In this document: in pieces, positions 22,445 through 30,449 of the stretch | How the letters are laid out: every line of letters starts with the position of its first letter | Position numbering within the stretch: position 1 is the first letter of the stretch | NCBI GenBank assembly: GCA_024515975.1 | Contig: JAMSKV010000012.1 | Span: forward strand, 62,001-126,000 | Direction of reading: 5' to 3' | Length of the DNA: 64,000 bases | DNA from: Endosaccharibacter trunci | Lineage (GTDB): Bacteria; Pseudomonadota; Alphaproteobacteria; Acetobacterales; Acetobacteraceae | Position numbers and translations under genes: made by a program | Notes under the pieces: generated by a model | What the model was told of the DNA's origin: nothing | What the model saw: only the letters and a program-made list of their open reading frames with translations | Database searches by the model: none

Positions 22445-25048
22445 TCACCGATGCGACGCCGCCTCGATCTCGTTCCCGGAGGCCAGGTCCGACGAGACTG
22501 CCTGGGTCAGCCCGGGCAGGGGCGAGGCGGTGGCGGCCGGCCCCGGCAGCAAGGGCTGGTTCGGCTGTTCGCCCATACGGACGCGCGACTGCCGGTCGAG
22601 ATTCTCGCGCACCACCGGATATTCCTCCGCCAGGCGCAGGAATTCCTTGGCGCTGATCGCCAGCAGATGGCCGAAACGCAGCGAGCGCACAGAGGTGCGT
22701 ACCCTGCCTCCGTTGAGCAGATCGTCCGCTCCCAGCACCGTGCCCGGTCCGAAATGGATATCGTGCTCGTCCACATGGGCCTCGAACTGGCCGGCGCTGA
22801 TGAAATACACCATGCGCACCGGGCGATCGCGCTTGAGGATGCGCTCGTTCGGGGCGGTGAAATGGATCGCCACGCTCATCGCCAGATCGTGCAGCACCGC
22901 CACCGGCACGCCGTTCAGCGCCGGGATCGCCTTGATCCGGCTCTCGATGCCGCTTTTCAGGTTGAAGCGCATGCGACGCTCCATCCGGTGGCGGCGCTGC
23001 TCCACGCCACGGAACAGCTCGGCGTGGAGTTCCTCGCTGATCAGGCTCTCGGAGAGCAGCTCGTCGTACTGCTCGCCCTCCAGGCGCAGCGCCACCTGCC
23101 GCAGCATCCGGCTTTCCAGCGCCTCGGTGTAGCCCTGGTAGTGCAGGCGCATGGTGCCGATCGCCTCCTCCAACAGCTTCTGCTGCCGTTCCAGCACCTC
23201 GGACACGATGTCGGCCAGACGCGTGCCCAGCGTGGGCTCGACGCGACGGCGCATGAAGCGTGTCAGCGACAGCGACACGATATGCGCCACCATCAGCATC
23301 TCGAACCGTTCCATCATCGCATACATCAGCGGCGCATCGAGATGCAGGCGGTGGTGGATCATCTGCGCCAGACGGAACCGCCAGCTCGGGCTGAGGCGAC
23401 GCCGCACCGCCTGCACGTAGCCGAACCGGCCTTCCAGCCGCGCCCCGTCGATCATCGCCTCGGCGGAACGCAGCAGCGTTTCCATCACACGGCGCGAGAT
23501 GCCGCGCGTGCGGAACAGGTCGAGCAGGATCGAGCGTTCCTGATTGGCGATGGTGATCAGCGCCAGCGTCACGCGCTGCCGGTCGCCGAGCGCTGTGTCG
23601 AAGGTGTTGGCGGCCTGTTCGGCGGCGATGCGACGGTCGAGCTTGTCCAGCACATGCTTCATCGCATGGGCGGGAAAGCCCAGATCGCCGGCGACGCGCC
23701 GCGTGCGCTCCTTCACCTCGCCCAGACCGATGCTCAGCACCTGATGGCGCAGCGCCTGGTCGATCGGGGAAAGCTGATCGAGCTTCAGCCTGATCACCAG
23801 ATGGCGCAGCGTTGTGCCGTTCAGGAACAGGGTGAACAGCACGAAGCCGGTGGCGATGATGCCGATGAAATGCGCCACCTGCGCATTCACGTGCGAATTC
23901 TCGGCCACGGCCAGCGCCAGGGCCAGGGTGATGGCGCCGCGCAGCCCGCCCCAGACCATGGTGGCCTTGAACGGAGTCGGCACAGGCGGCGACAGCTTGG
24001 TCGCGGCGAGGACCGGCAGCATCCCGAACACCACGGCGGTCCGCGCGGCGAGACCGGCCGCGACCGCGATCAGGATCAGCACGACGTCCCAGCGAGTCAT
24101 GCCGATCAGCAGGCGCGGCACCAGCATGGAGGCGAGCACGAACACCAGCGAGCCGGCCCAGAACACGAGCTGCTCCCACAACTCCTGAACGAAACGCCAG
24201 GTCTGCGGACGCAGCGTGGAGGGCCCGTAGGCGGAATACACCAGACCGGCCGCAGCGGTCGCCACCACGCCAGACATGCCGAACCGATCGCACACGATAT
24301 AGGCGACGTAAGGCAGAGCGATGGTGAGCGTGACTTCTGCCGCGGGCGTGCCGCCGATCAGGGTCGTAGTCCACAATGTGAGACGGCCGAGCAGTGCGCC
24401 CACCACCAGCGCGCCGCCGAACGACAGGACGAAATCGACGATGGCGGGGCCGACCGACACCTCGGCGTGCGTGGTCAGCGCCGGCAGCAGAATGCCGAAG
24501 ATCGAGATTGCGGCCGCGTCGTTCAGCAGCGCCTCGCCTTCGACCAGACGGGTCAGGCGGCTGGCGGCGCCGATCTCGCCGAAGATCGCCGCCACGGCGG
24601 AGGGATCGGTGTTGGCGACGATGGCGCCAAGAGTCAGGCACACGACCAGCGGCATGCCGGAGAACGGGTAGAGCGCGAAACCGATCGCGGCCGTGCTGAC
24701 GATGACGGCGACGATCGCCAGCAGCAGAACGGTCGCCGCCTCATGCGCCAGACGGCGCACATCGATCATCAGCGAGCCCTGAAACACCAGGATCGGCAGG
24801 AAGATCAGCAGGAAAGCCTCGGAATCGACCGGGAAATCCAGCAGAGTCCGCGCCGCCCCGTCGAACACGTTGGTGACGGAAGAGCGCAGCAGCACGTCGG
24901 CCGCGCCGCCGAGCACGATGCCCACCACCGCCAGCAGCACGGTTTCCGGCAGCGCCAGCCTGCGCGCGACCGGCTGCACGGCGCAGACGGCGACCAGCAG
25001 CAGGGCGATCGACAGCAGCACGGCAGGAAGTCCGACCATCATCATCAT
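22445..25048 (-). CDS. CPA1 Na+/H+ antiporter fused to a cyclic-nucleotide-binding domain
   Basis: 867 residues from ATG 25048, seven bases after GGGAGGG; an upstream in-frame start (25090) is less likely. Residues 1 to about 420 are the antiporter, with ADVLLRSS, LTLGAIVANTDPSAVAAIF, EGEALLNDAAAISIF and GLRGAITLALAL as CPA1 marks. A long cytoplasmic helical region follows. About 110 residues near the C-terminus (RDRPVRMVYFISAGQFEAHV, HFGPGTVLGADDLLNGG) form a cNMP-binding beta-roll like those of CAP-type sensors. The layout is that of plant SOS1 and animal sperm exchangers, in which the domain gates transport. The stop GGR before the usual phosphate loop is not fully canonical, so ligand binding is uncertain. 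Divergent from the tracrRNA/cas9 region. Confidence 0.9.
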   Translation of the reverse strand: MMMMVGLPAVLLSIALLLVAVCAVQPVARRLALPETVLLAVVGIVLGGAADVLLRSSVTNVFDGAARTLLDFPVDSEAFLLIFLPILVFQGSLMIDVRRLAHEAATVLLLAIVAVIVSTAAIGFALYPFSGMPLVVCLTLGAIVANTDPSAVAAIFGEIGAASRLTRLVEGEALLNDAAAISIFGILLPALTTHAEVSVGPAIVDFVLSFGGALVVGALLGRLTLWTTTLIGGTPAAEVTLTIALPYVAYIVCDRFGMSGVVATAAAGLVYSAYGPSTLRPQTWRFVQELWEQLVFWAGSLVFVLASMLVPRLLIGMTRWDVVLILIAVAAGLAARTAVVFGMLPVLAATKLSPPVPTPFKATMVWGGLRGAITLALALAVAENSHVNAQVAHFIGIIATGFVLFTLFLNGTTLRHLVIRLKLDQLSPIDQALRHQVLSIGLGEVKERTRRVAGDLGFPAHAMKHVLDKLDRRIAAEQAANTFDTALGDRQRVTLALITIANQERSILLDLFRTRGISRRVMETLLRSAEAMIDGARLEGRFGYVQAVRRRLSPSWRFRLAQMIHHRLHLDAPLMYAMMERFEMLMVAHIVSLSLTRFMRRRVEPTLGTRLADIVSEVLERQQKLLEEAIGTMRLHYQGYTEALESRMLRQVALRLEGEQYDELLSESLISEELHAELFRGVEQRRHRMERRMRFNLKSGIESRIKAIPALNGVPVAVLHDLAMSVAIHFTAPNERILKRDRPVRMVYFISAGQFEAHVDEHDIHFGPGTVLGADDLLNGGRVRTSVRSLRFGHLLAISAKEFLRLAEEYPVVRENLDRQSRVRMGEQPNQPLLPGPAATASPLPGLTQAVSSDLASGNEIEAASHR

Positions 25049-25163
25049 GCGCGTGCCCTCCCGTGCTTCATCGCGGGGATAGTGGCACAATCATGCGGCG
25101 ATTGCATGGCGAACCGTTCATGACGTGCGGTTTACGCAGCACGACAGGCTGGAGCCAGGCGAA

Positions 25164-25190
25164 CAAAAAAGGCGACGCCGAAGCGCCGCC
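25164..25190 (-). terminator. Rho-independent terminator of the tracrRNA gene
   Basis: Read on the minus strand: GGCGGCGC, loop TTCG, GCGTCGCC, then six Ts. The stem is 8 bp with one G-U pair. It is the expected 3' hairpin of a tracrRNA and ends the transcript at about 25165. Confidence 0.85.
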
Positions 25191-25243
25191 CTTATTTGGT
25201 GCGAACCAGCCGCTTGTTAACCGCCGGACCCGCGATCTCTGAA
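25165..25243 (-). ncRNA. tracrRNA of the type II-C CRISPR-Cas system
   Basis: The plus strand at 25216-25243 resembles the CRISPR repeat in crRNA direction: GTT, CCGC, GGACC and a 12-base exact run GCGATCTCTGAA with two single-base insertions and one change. The minus-strand transcript therefore carries an anti-repeat that can pair with the repeat part of pre-crRNA for RNase III cutting and Cas9 loading. After it come a small nexus-like hairpin (TGGT-TCGC-ACCA, near 25198-25209) and a terminator hairpin with a T run. A perfect TTGACA box sits at the right distance upstream. The RNA would be about 80 nt. The ends are predicted, not measured. It is divergent from cas9, 220 bases upstream. Confidence 0.85.
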
Positions 25244-25248
25244 CCAGA

Positions 25249-25277
25249 ACAACAGCAAGGTTCCTCTATCCTGTCAA
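25249..25277 (-). promoter_or_regulatory. Promoter of the tracrRNA gene
   Basis: TTGACA (25277-25272, perfect -35) and TGTTGT (25254-25249, weak -10 with three of six matches) are 17 bases apart on the minus strand. Initiation would fall near 25242, right at the start of the anti-repeat. Confidence 0.65.
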
Positions 25278-25462
25278 GTAATTCCGCCAAATAGCAAATC
25301 ATTGCAGGAACGGAACTTCTTGCAACCGCGGCGAACAACGCCGACGGTCGGTGACCGACATGGGGAGCAAGCCGTCCACCCTCATCGTGCCCGGACCATG
25401 CAAGCTGCTCGTCCGGCTGGAAACACACGCCGGCTATCGAAACCGATCGGAGGATAAGGATC

Positions 25463-28400
25463 ATGATCTGGCGGCTCGGCGTCGATATCGGGACGAATTC
25501 GCTCGGGTGGTGCTGCGTGACCCTGGACGAGGACGGGCGCGCCACAGCCATCCTCGCCATGGGCTCGCGCATCTTCGGCGACGGGCGCGATCCGAAATCC
25601 AAGCAATCCCTCGCCATCGACCGGCGCGAGGCGCGCTCGGCCAGGCGACGGCGCGACCGCTTCCTTCAGCGTCAGAAAGCCCTACTCAAGCATCTGTCGC
25701 TGGCCGGCCTGTTTCCGCCCGACACCAATCCGGCCGCACGCAAGGCGCTGGAAGGGCTCGACCCGTTCGCCCTGCGCGCCCGCGCGCTGCACGAGGCGCT
25801 CACGCCGCACGAGATCGGACGGGCGCTATTCCATCTCAATCAGCGACGCGGCTTCAAGTCGAACCGACGGGCAGACCGGCAGGATGACGGCGAGACCGGA
25901 AAGGTGCGTCTCGGCGTGTCCCGTCTGCGGGAGCGCATGGACGAGACCGGCGCGCAGACCTTCGGCGCCTTCCTGCACGGGCTGCGGCAATCGGCCACGG
26001 ACCAGAACCGGATCCCCAGCGTGCGCACCCGGCTGCGGCCGGAAACAGGGGAGAACGCGAAGGGCGACGGCTACGATTTCTACCCCGAGCGCGTGCTTCT
26101 GGAGGAAGAGTTCGACGCCATCCTCGACGCACAGGCCCAGCACCACCCTGCCCTGCTGACCGACACCCTGCGAGAGCTCCTGTTCGACGTGATCTTCCGC
26201 CAGCGGCCGCTCAAGAAGCCGGAGATCGGGCTCTGCACCCTGCTGCACGACACCGGCGAACGGCGCCTGCCGAAAGCGCATCCTCTGTTCCAGCAACGGC
26301 GTCTGCTGGAAGAGCTCAATGCGCTGCGCATCGTCCATGTCGGCGCCAACCCCGAAAAACTCACACGCGAGCAGCGCGACCTTCTTCTGCTGAAGCTCAA
26401 GACAAAAAAGAGCGTCAAATTCGAGAGCCTGCGCAAGACGCTGAAGCTCGACCCGGCGGCACGATTCAACAAGGAATCGGAGAACCGCACCGAGCTGAAA
26501 GGCGACGAGGTCGCGGCGGCTTTTTCCGACAAGAAGCGCTTCGGGGATCGCTGGGGTCTGCTGTCGGACGATACCCAGGCGACATTGGTCGAACGGATCC
26601 TGGCTGCGGAGACCGAGACGGACTTGGCCGCCTTGCGCGCATTTCTGGAGGCGGAGCACCGCCTCACGCCCGAACAGGCGGAAGCCGTGGCCGACACCCC
26701 CCTGCCCGACGGACACGGCCGCTTCGGTCTCACCGCGACGCGCAGGCTGATCACGGCGCTTCGGGCCGATGTGATCGTCTATAGCGAAGCGGTCGAGGCG
26801 GCCGGGCTCGGCCATCACTCCGACCGGCGCACCGGAGAGGTCCTGCCCGACCTGCCCTATTACGGCGCGGTGCTGCCGCATCACGTCCTGCCCGGCAGCG
26901 GGGATCCGGCCGACGAGGACGAGCCACGCTTTGGCAAGCTCAGCAATCCCACGGTCCATATCGGGCTGAACCAGTTCCGGCGCGTAGTGAACCGGCTGAT
27001 CAAGGCATACGGGCCGCCGGCGCAGATGGCGATCGAACTCGCGCGCGAGCTGAAACTGACCGAGGAGGAAAAGGCGCGCCTCAACAAGAAGAACGCCGAG
27101 AACCGGCGGGACGCGGAGCAGCGCTCGAAGAAGCTGGCCGAGCTTGGGATCGACGACAAGGGCGCCAACCGGGCCAGGGTGAAGCTCTGGGAGGAGTTGA
27201 ACCGCGAGAACGCCCTGGATCGGCGCTGCGTCTATACAGGCGCCATCATCAGCGCCGCGATGCTGTTTTCGCCGGAGGTGGAGATCGACCATATCCTGCC
27301 GTTCTCCGAGACCCTCGACGATTCTCAGGGCAACCGCCTGCTGTGCATGCGCTCCGCCAACCGCGAGAAGCGCAAGCGCTCGCCCTGGGAGGCGTTCGGG
27401 GGCACGGCGCGCTGGGACGAGATCGCCGAACGGGCGACGCGGCTGCCGCGCGAGAAGCGCTGGCGGTTCGAGCCCGACGCGATGCAGCGTTTCGACAAGG
27501 ATGGCGGCTTCCTGGCCCGGCACCTGATCGACACGCAGCATCTGTCCCGGCTGACGCGCGAATATGCCAGCGTGCTCTATCCAGATCGCGGCGAAGGCTC
27601 GTCCAAGGTCTGGGTGACGCCGGGCCGGCTGACGGAAATGCTGCGCCGACACTGGGGCCTGAACGGCCTGCTGCCAGACCATAATTACGGCGGCGGCGCG
27701 GACCAGCCCAAGAACCGGCTGGATCATCGCCACCATGCGCTCGATGCGCTGGTGGTCGCCGTCACCGACCGATCCATGCTGCAGCGGATCGCCACCGCGT
27801 CCGGACGGCACGGACAGGGCGAGGCCGATCGTCTGGTGGGCGAGCTTCCCGCACCCTGGGAGGGTTTCCGCGACGATGCCAAGCGGGCCGTGAACGCGGT
27901 CGTCACCAGCCACAGAGCGGATCGCGGCACGGTCGGCCCGCAGAAACGCCGTCCCGACCGGGATGCGACGGCAGGCCGCCTGCACAACGACACCGCGTTC
28001 GGCCTCACAGGCAAGCGCGAAAATGGCGTCGAGCTGGTGGTGCATCGGGTGCCGCTCACCAGCCTGAAACCCGCCGATCTCCAGGACGGCGGAAGGCGCG
28101 TGGCCGACCCGTTCCTGCGCGAGACGCTGCGCGCGGCCACCGCCGGGACCGAGGGCAAGGCCTTCGTTGCGGCACTGACGGAGGTGGCGCGTACCCATCC
28201 TGCCTTCTCCGGATTGCGGCGCGTCCGGGTGGTTGAGCCGCTCTCTGTAATCCCGATCCGCGACCGGCAGGGCCAGGCCTATAAAGGCTACAAGGGCGAT
28301 TCGAACTATCGTTTTGATATCTGGGAAACAAAGGACGGGACCTGGCTGCCTGAGATCGTCTCGATGTTCGACGTGCATCAGCCCGGCTGGGAATCGGCGA

Positions 28401-28720
28401 TCCGGTCGCAGCACCACAATGCACGCAAGGTCCTCAGCCTGCATCGCGACGACATGGTGGCGATCGACCGCGACGCGGGCCGGGAGCTGATGGTCGTGGT
28501 CAAGTTCTCCGGCACCCAGCTCGTGCTGGCGCCGCCGAACGAGGCCGGCTCGTTGAAGGACCGGCACGACAACAAAGACGACCCGTTCCGCTACACCTTC
28601 TGCTCGGCCGCCTCGCTCAAACGGTGGCGCACGCGGCAGGTGAGGATCGACGAACTCGGCCGCGTGCTCGATCCGGGCCCGCGCAAGCCTTCGAGCGCGA
28701 ATCCGCCGGCGGCGCCCTGA
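25463..28720 (+). CDS. cas9: CRISPR-associated endonuclease Cas9, type II-C
   Basis: 1085 residues, ATG 25463, with GGAGG nine bases upstream. RuvC-I: Asp8 in WRLGVDIGTNSLGW. The arginine-rich bridge helix is near 54-75 (RREARSARRRRDRFLQRQKA). RuvC-II: Glu525 in QMAIELAREL. HNH: Asp609-His610 in VEIDHILPFSETLDDSQGNR with Asn624. RuvC-III: His758 and Asp761 in HRHHALDALVVA. All catalytic residues are kept, so both DNA strands of a crRNA-guided target can be cut. The short length, the order cas9-cas1-cas2 and the lack of csn2 or cas4 mark type II-C. The last 180 residues should be the PAM-interacting domain. The stop overlaps the cas1 start by one base. PAM cannot be told from sequence. Confidence 0.97.
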   Translation: MIWRLGVDIGTNSLGWCCVTLDEDGRATAILAMGSRIFGDGRDPKSKQSLAIDRREARSARRRRDRFLQRQKALLKHLSLAGLFPPDTNPAARKALEGLDPFALRARALHEALTPHEIGRALFHLNQRRGFKSNRRADRQDDGETGKVRLGVSRLRERMDETGAQTFGAFLHGLRQSATDQNRIPSVRTRLRPETGENAKGDGYDFYPERVLLEEEFDAILDAQAQHHPALLTDTLRELLFDVIFRQRPLKKPEIGLCTLLHDTGERRLPKAHPLFQQRRLLEELNALRIVHVGANPEKLTREQRDLLLLKLKTKKSVKFESLRKTLKLDPAARFNKESENRTELKGDEVAAAFSDKKRFGDRWGLLSDDTQATLVERILAAETETDLAALRAFLEAEHRLTPEQAEAVADTPLPDGHGRFGLTATRRLITALRADVIVYSEAVEAAGLGHHSDRRTGEVLPDLPYYGAVLPHHVLPGSGDPADEDEPRFGKLSNPTVHIGLNQFRRVVNRLIKAYGPPAQMAIELARELKLTEEEKARLNKKNAENRRDAEQRSKKLAELGIDDKGANRARVKLWEELNRENALDRRCVYTGAIISAAMLFSPEVEIDHILPFSETLDDSQGNRLLCMRSANREKRKRSPWEAFGGTARWDEIAERATRLPREKRWRFEPDAMQRFDKDGGFLARHLIDTQHLSRLTREYASVLYPDRGEGSSKVWVTPGRLTEMLRRHWGLNGLLPDHNYGGGADQPKNRLDHRHHALDALVVAVTDRSMLQRIATASGRHGQGEADRLVGELPAPWEGFRDDAKRAVNAVVTSHRADRGTVGPQKRRPDRDATAGRLHNDTAFGLTGKRENGVELVVHRVPLTSLKPADLQDGGRRVADPFLRETLRAATAGTEGKAFVAALTEVARTHPAFSGLRRVRVVEPLSVIPIRDRQGQAYKGYKGDSNYRFDIWETKDGTWLPEIVSMFDVHQPGWESAIRSQHHNARKVLSLHRDDMVAIDRDAGRELMVVVKFSGTQLVLAPPNEAGSLKDRHDNKDDPFRYTFCSAASLKRWRTRQVRIDELGRVLDPGPRKPSSANPPAAP

Positions 28721-29658
28721 TGGAGCAGATCGTCGACATCGCCACCGACAACCGGCGGCTCTCGGCGCTGCGCGGGTTCCTGATCGTGGCGGATGCGGAG
28801 GGCGAGGTCGGCCGCGTCCCGCTCGACGACGTGGCCGCCGTGATCGTGCATGCGCACGGCATCACCTGGAGCACCAATCTGGTATCCGCCCTGGCCGAAC
28901 GCGGCGCGCCGTTGGTGTTCTGCGGGCCGAACCACGCGCCGGTCGCCGTCTGCCTGCCCCTGGAAGGCCATCACGCCCAGAATGCGCGACTGCGCGCGCA
29001 ATGGTCGGCCGGGCGTCCGCTCTCCAAACAGCTCTGGCGCCGCATCGTGATCGGCAAGTTGCGCTGGCAGGCCGCCATCCTCGACGCGCAGGGGATTCCG
29101 TCCGGCGCCTTCGACTTGCTGGCCAGAAGCGTGAAATCGGGCGATCCGGACAATATCGAGGCCCAGGCGGCCCGACGCTACTGGCCGCTGCTGATGGGCA
29201 AGGATTTCCGGCGGGATCGCGAGGCCGGCGCCGTGAACGGTCTGCTGAATTACGGCTATACCGTGATGCGCGCGCTCTGCGCCCGGTCGATCGTCGCGGC
29301 CGGGCTGCACCCGTCGATCGGGGTGCATCACGCCAATCGCCTGAACGCCTTCGCCCTGGCCGACGACCTGATCGAGCCTTACCGGGCGATGGTGGACGCC
29401 CTCGCCCTGCGTCTGACCGCCAACGGCATCGGCGAGTTGAGCCCGCTGGCGAAGCGGGCCTTCGCGCGGTTGACCGCGTTCGACCTTTCGGTGGCCAACG
29501 GCACCACGCCCCTGTCCCTGGTGGTGGCGCGCACAGCCCAAAGCCTTGCCCGCGCGTTCGAAACCGGGCGGGCCGGCGATCTCGCGATTCCGGACCCGCC
29601 TCCACCTCTGGATATCGCCGCGCTGGACGGCATCGTCGTCGATCTGCTTCAGTCATGA
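28720..29658 (+). CDS. cas1: CRISPR-associated Cas1 integrase (type II)
   Basis: 312 residues, ATG 28720 (TGATG overlap with cas9). The N-terminal beta domain has VPLDDVAAVIVHAHGITWS; the C-terminal helical domain carries the metal-binding residues Glu147 (NIEAQAARRYW), His204 (GVHHANRLN) and Asp216/Glu219 (ADDLIEPYR). These catalyse insertion of new spacers at the first repeat. The length is normal for the type II branch. The stop overlaps the original cas2 start (ATGA). The gene appears intact, but its Cas2 partner has a stop codon in place of a conserved Trp codon, so spacer uptake may be impaired. Confidence 0.95.
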   Translation: MEQIVDIATDNRRLSALRGFLIVADAEGEVGRVPLDDVAAVIVHAHGITWSTNLVSALAERGAPLVFCGPNHAPVAVCLPLEGHHAQNARLRAQWSAGRPLSKQLWRRIVIGKLRWQAAILDAQGIPSGAFDLLARSVKSGDPDNIEAQAARRYWPLLMGKDFRRDREAGAVNGLLNYGYTVMRALCARSIVAAGLHPSIGVHHANRLNAFALADDLIEPYRAMVDALALRLTANGIGELSPLAKRAFARLTAFDLSVANGTTPLSLVVARTAQSLARAFETGRAGDLAIPDPPPPLDIAALDGIVVDLLQS

Positions 29659-29993
29659 CCGCGACATGGCTGAGCGGTTATCGGCTGATGTGAATTCTGG
29701 TGATGTTCGATCTGCCGGTCGCCACGAAACAGGAGGCGCGAGCCGCGACCAAATTCCGCGAATATCTGCTCGATGAGGGGTTCGAGAAGAGCCAGTTCTC
29801 GGTCTACGCAAGGTTCTGCAACGGCAAGGAACAGTTCGAGGCCTACATGCGCCGGATTGAAGCGAACCTGCCGCAAAGCGGCGAGATCCATATCCTGCAT
29901 TTCACCGACCGGCAGTTCGAGACCATCGTCCGTTTCTCGGGTCGCTCCAAACGGCGCCCCCGCAAAAATCCCGACCAACTGGCCTTGTTTTGA
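29655..29993 (+). pseudogene. cas2: cas2 with an in-frame stop codon near its 5' end (possibly still translated from 29703)
   Basis: From ATG 29655 (overlapping the cas1 stop) the frame reads MTATWLSGYRLM, then TGA at 29691-29693, then ILVMFDLPVATKQEARAA and a complete Cas2 body ending in NPDQLALF at 29993. In related Cas2 proteins the segment is SGYR(L/I)MWxLVMFDLP, so the TGA stands where TGG (Trp) is expected, a one-base nonsense change. Translation could restart at GTG 29700 or ATG 29703, giving about 96 residues that keep the Asp of MFDLP but lose part of the first strand; no strong ribosome site is seen there. Normal Cas2 forms the dimer at the centre of the Cas1-Cas2 integrase. Whether a short form works is open. 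Confidence 0.8.
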
Positions 29994-30016
29994 ACGGAGA
30001 ACGACAGAATGGCAGC

Positions 30017-30071
30017 ATTCTGGATGAGGTTTTCCAGCGCTTTTTCAAGCACTTACCCCCTCATCCAGAAT
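30017..30071. other. Inverted repeat at the leader end of the CRISPR array
   Basis: ATTCTGGATGAGG (30017-30029) and CCTCATCCAGAAT (30059-30071) are perfect 13-base complements around 29 bases. The right arm runs five bases into the first repeat. Inside the loop a second, smaller pair (AGTGCTT/AAGCGCT with a G-U) can form. Only 73 bases lie between the cas2 stop and the array, so this structure fills most of the leader. It may serve as a transcript end for the minus-strand pre-crRNA or as an integration signal; both are inference. Confidence 0.55.
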
Positions 30072-30300
30072 ACAGCTTCAGAGATCGCGGTCCAGCGGCA
30101 ACGCGCTGATGCTTGGCGTCTACCTCTTCGCCAGAATACAGCTTCAGAGATCGCGGTCCAGCGGCAACCGGAAGATTGTTAAGGGTTCCACCGTCCTGAG
30201 AATACAGCTTCAGAGATCGCGGTCCAGCGGCAACGAGCCGAAGCATGCAGACACTTCCGGGCCGAGAATACAGCTTCAGAGACGGCGGTCCAGCGACAAC
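30067..30300 (-). CRISPR. CRISPR array, four 36-nt repeats and three 30-nt spacers
   Basis: Repeats lie at 30067-30102, 30133-30168, 30199-30234 and 30265-30300; the first three are identical and the last has four changes. Spacers are 30103-30132, 30169-30198 and 30235-30264, all 30 nt. On the minus strand the repeat starts GTTGCCGCTGGACC and ends GAAGCTGTATTCT, the usual GTTG start of type II repeats, and it pairs with the tracrRNA upstream of cas9; crRNA is thus read toward cas2. Within each repeat TGGACC and the final TATTCT are 16 bases apart and could be a promoter, as known for type II-C arrays of Neisseria and Campylobacter. The decayed repeat marks the old end, so the leader is on the cas2 side. 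Confidence 0.96.
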
Positions 30301-30449
30301 AGTTCAAGAACCTGGCACTGAAATTGGGCAGAAGACCGCTTTAAGGGCCGGACCAGAAACAATTGCCATGAACCGCGACGGCCGCTCGCCGAACGGGGGA
30401 GCGGCGTCGCATCGTTGCGTCGCTGATGTATCCCTCCCATGATGCCGGA

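Noticed and set aside
25192-25617. Minus-strand frame of 141 codons upstream of cas9
   Set aside because: It covers the tracrRNA gene and the cas9 start, has no ribosome site and no family likeness.
25826-28567. Open frame of 913 codons on the minus strand opposite cas9
   Set aside because: Shadow of cas9, whose catalytic motifs are all present on the plus strand.
30061-30246. Minus-strand frame with a repeated VAAGPRSLKLYS pattern
   Set aside because: It is only the translation of the CRISPR repeats; the 30-nt spacers plus 36-nt repeats give 66-base periods divisible by three.
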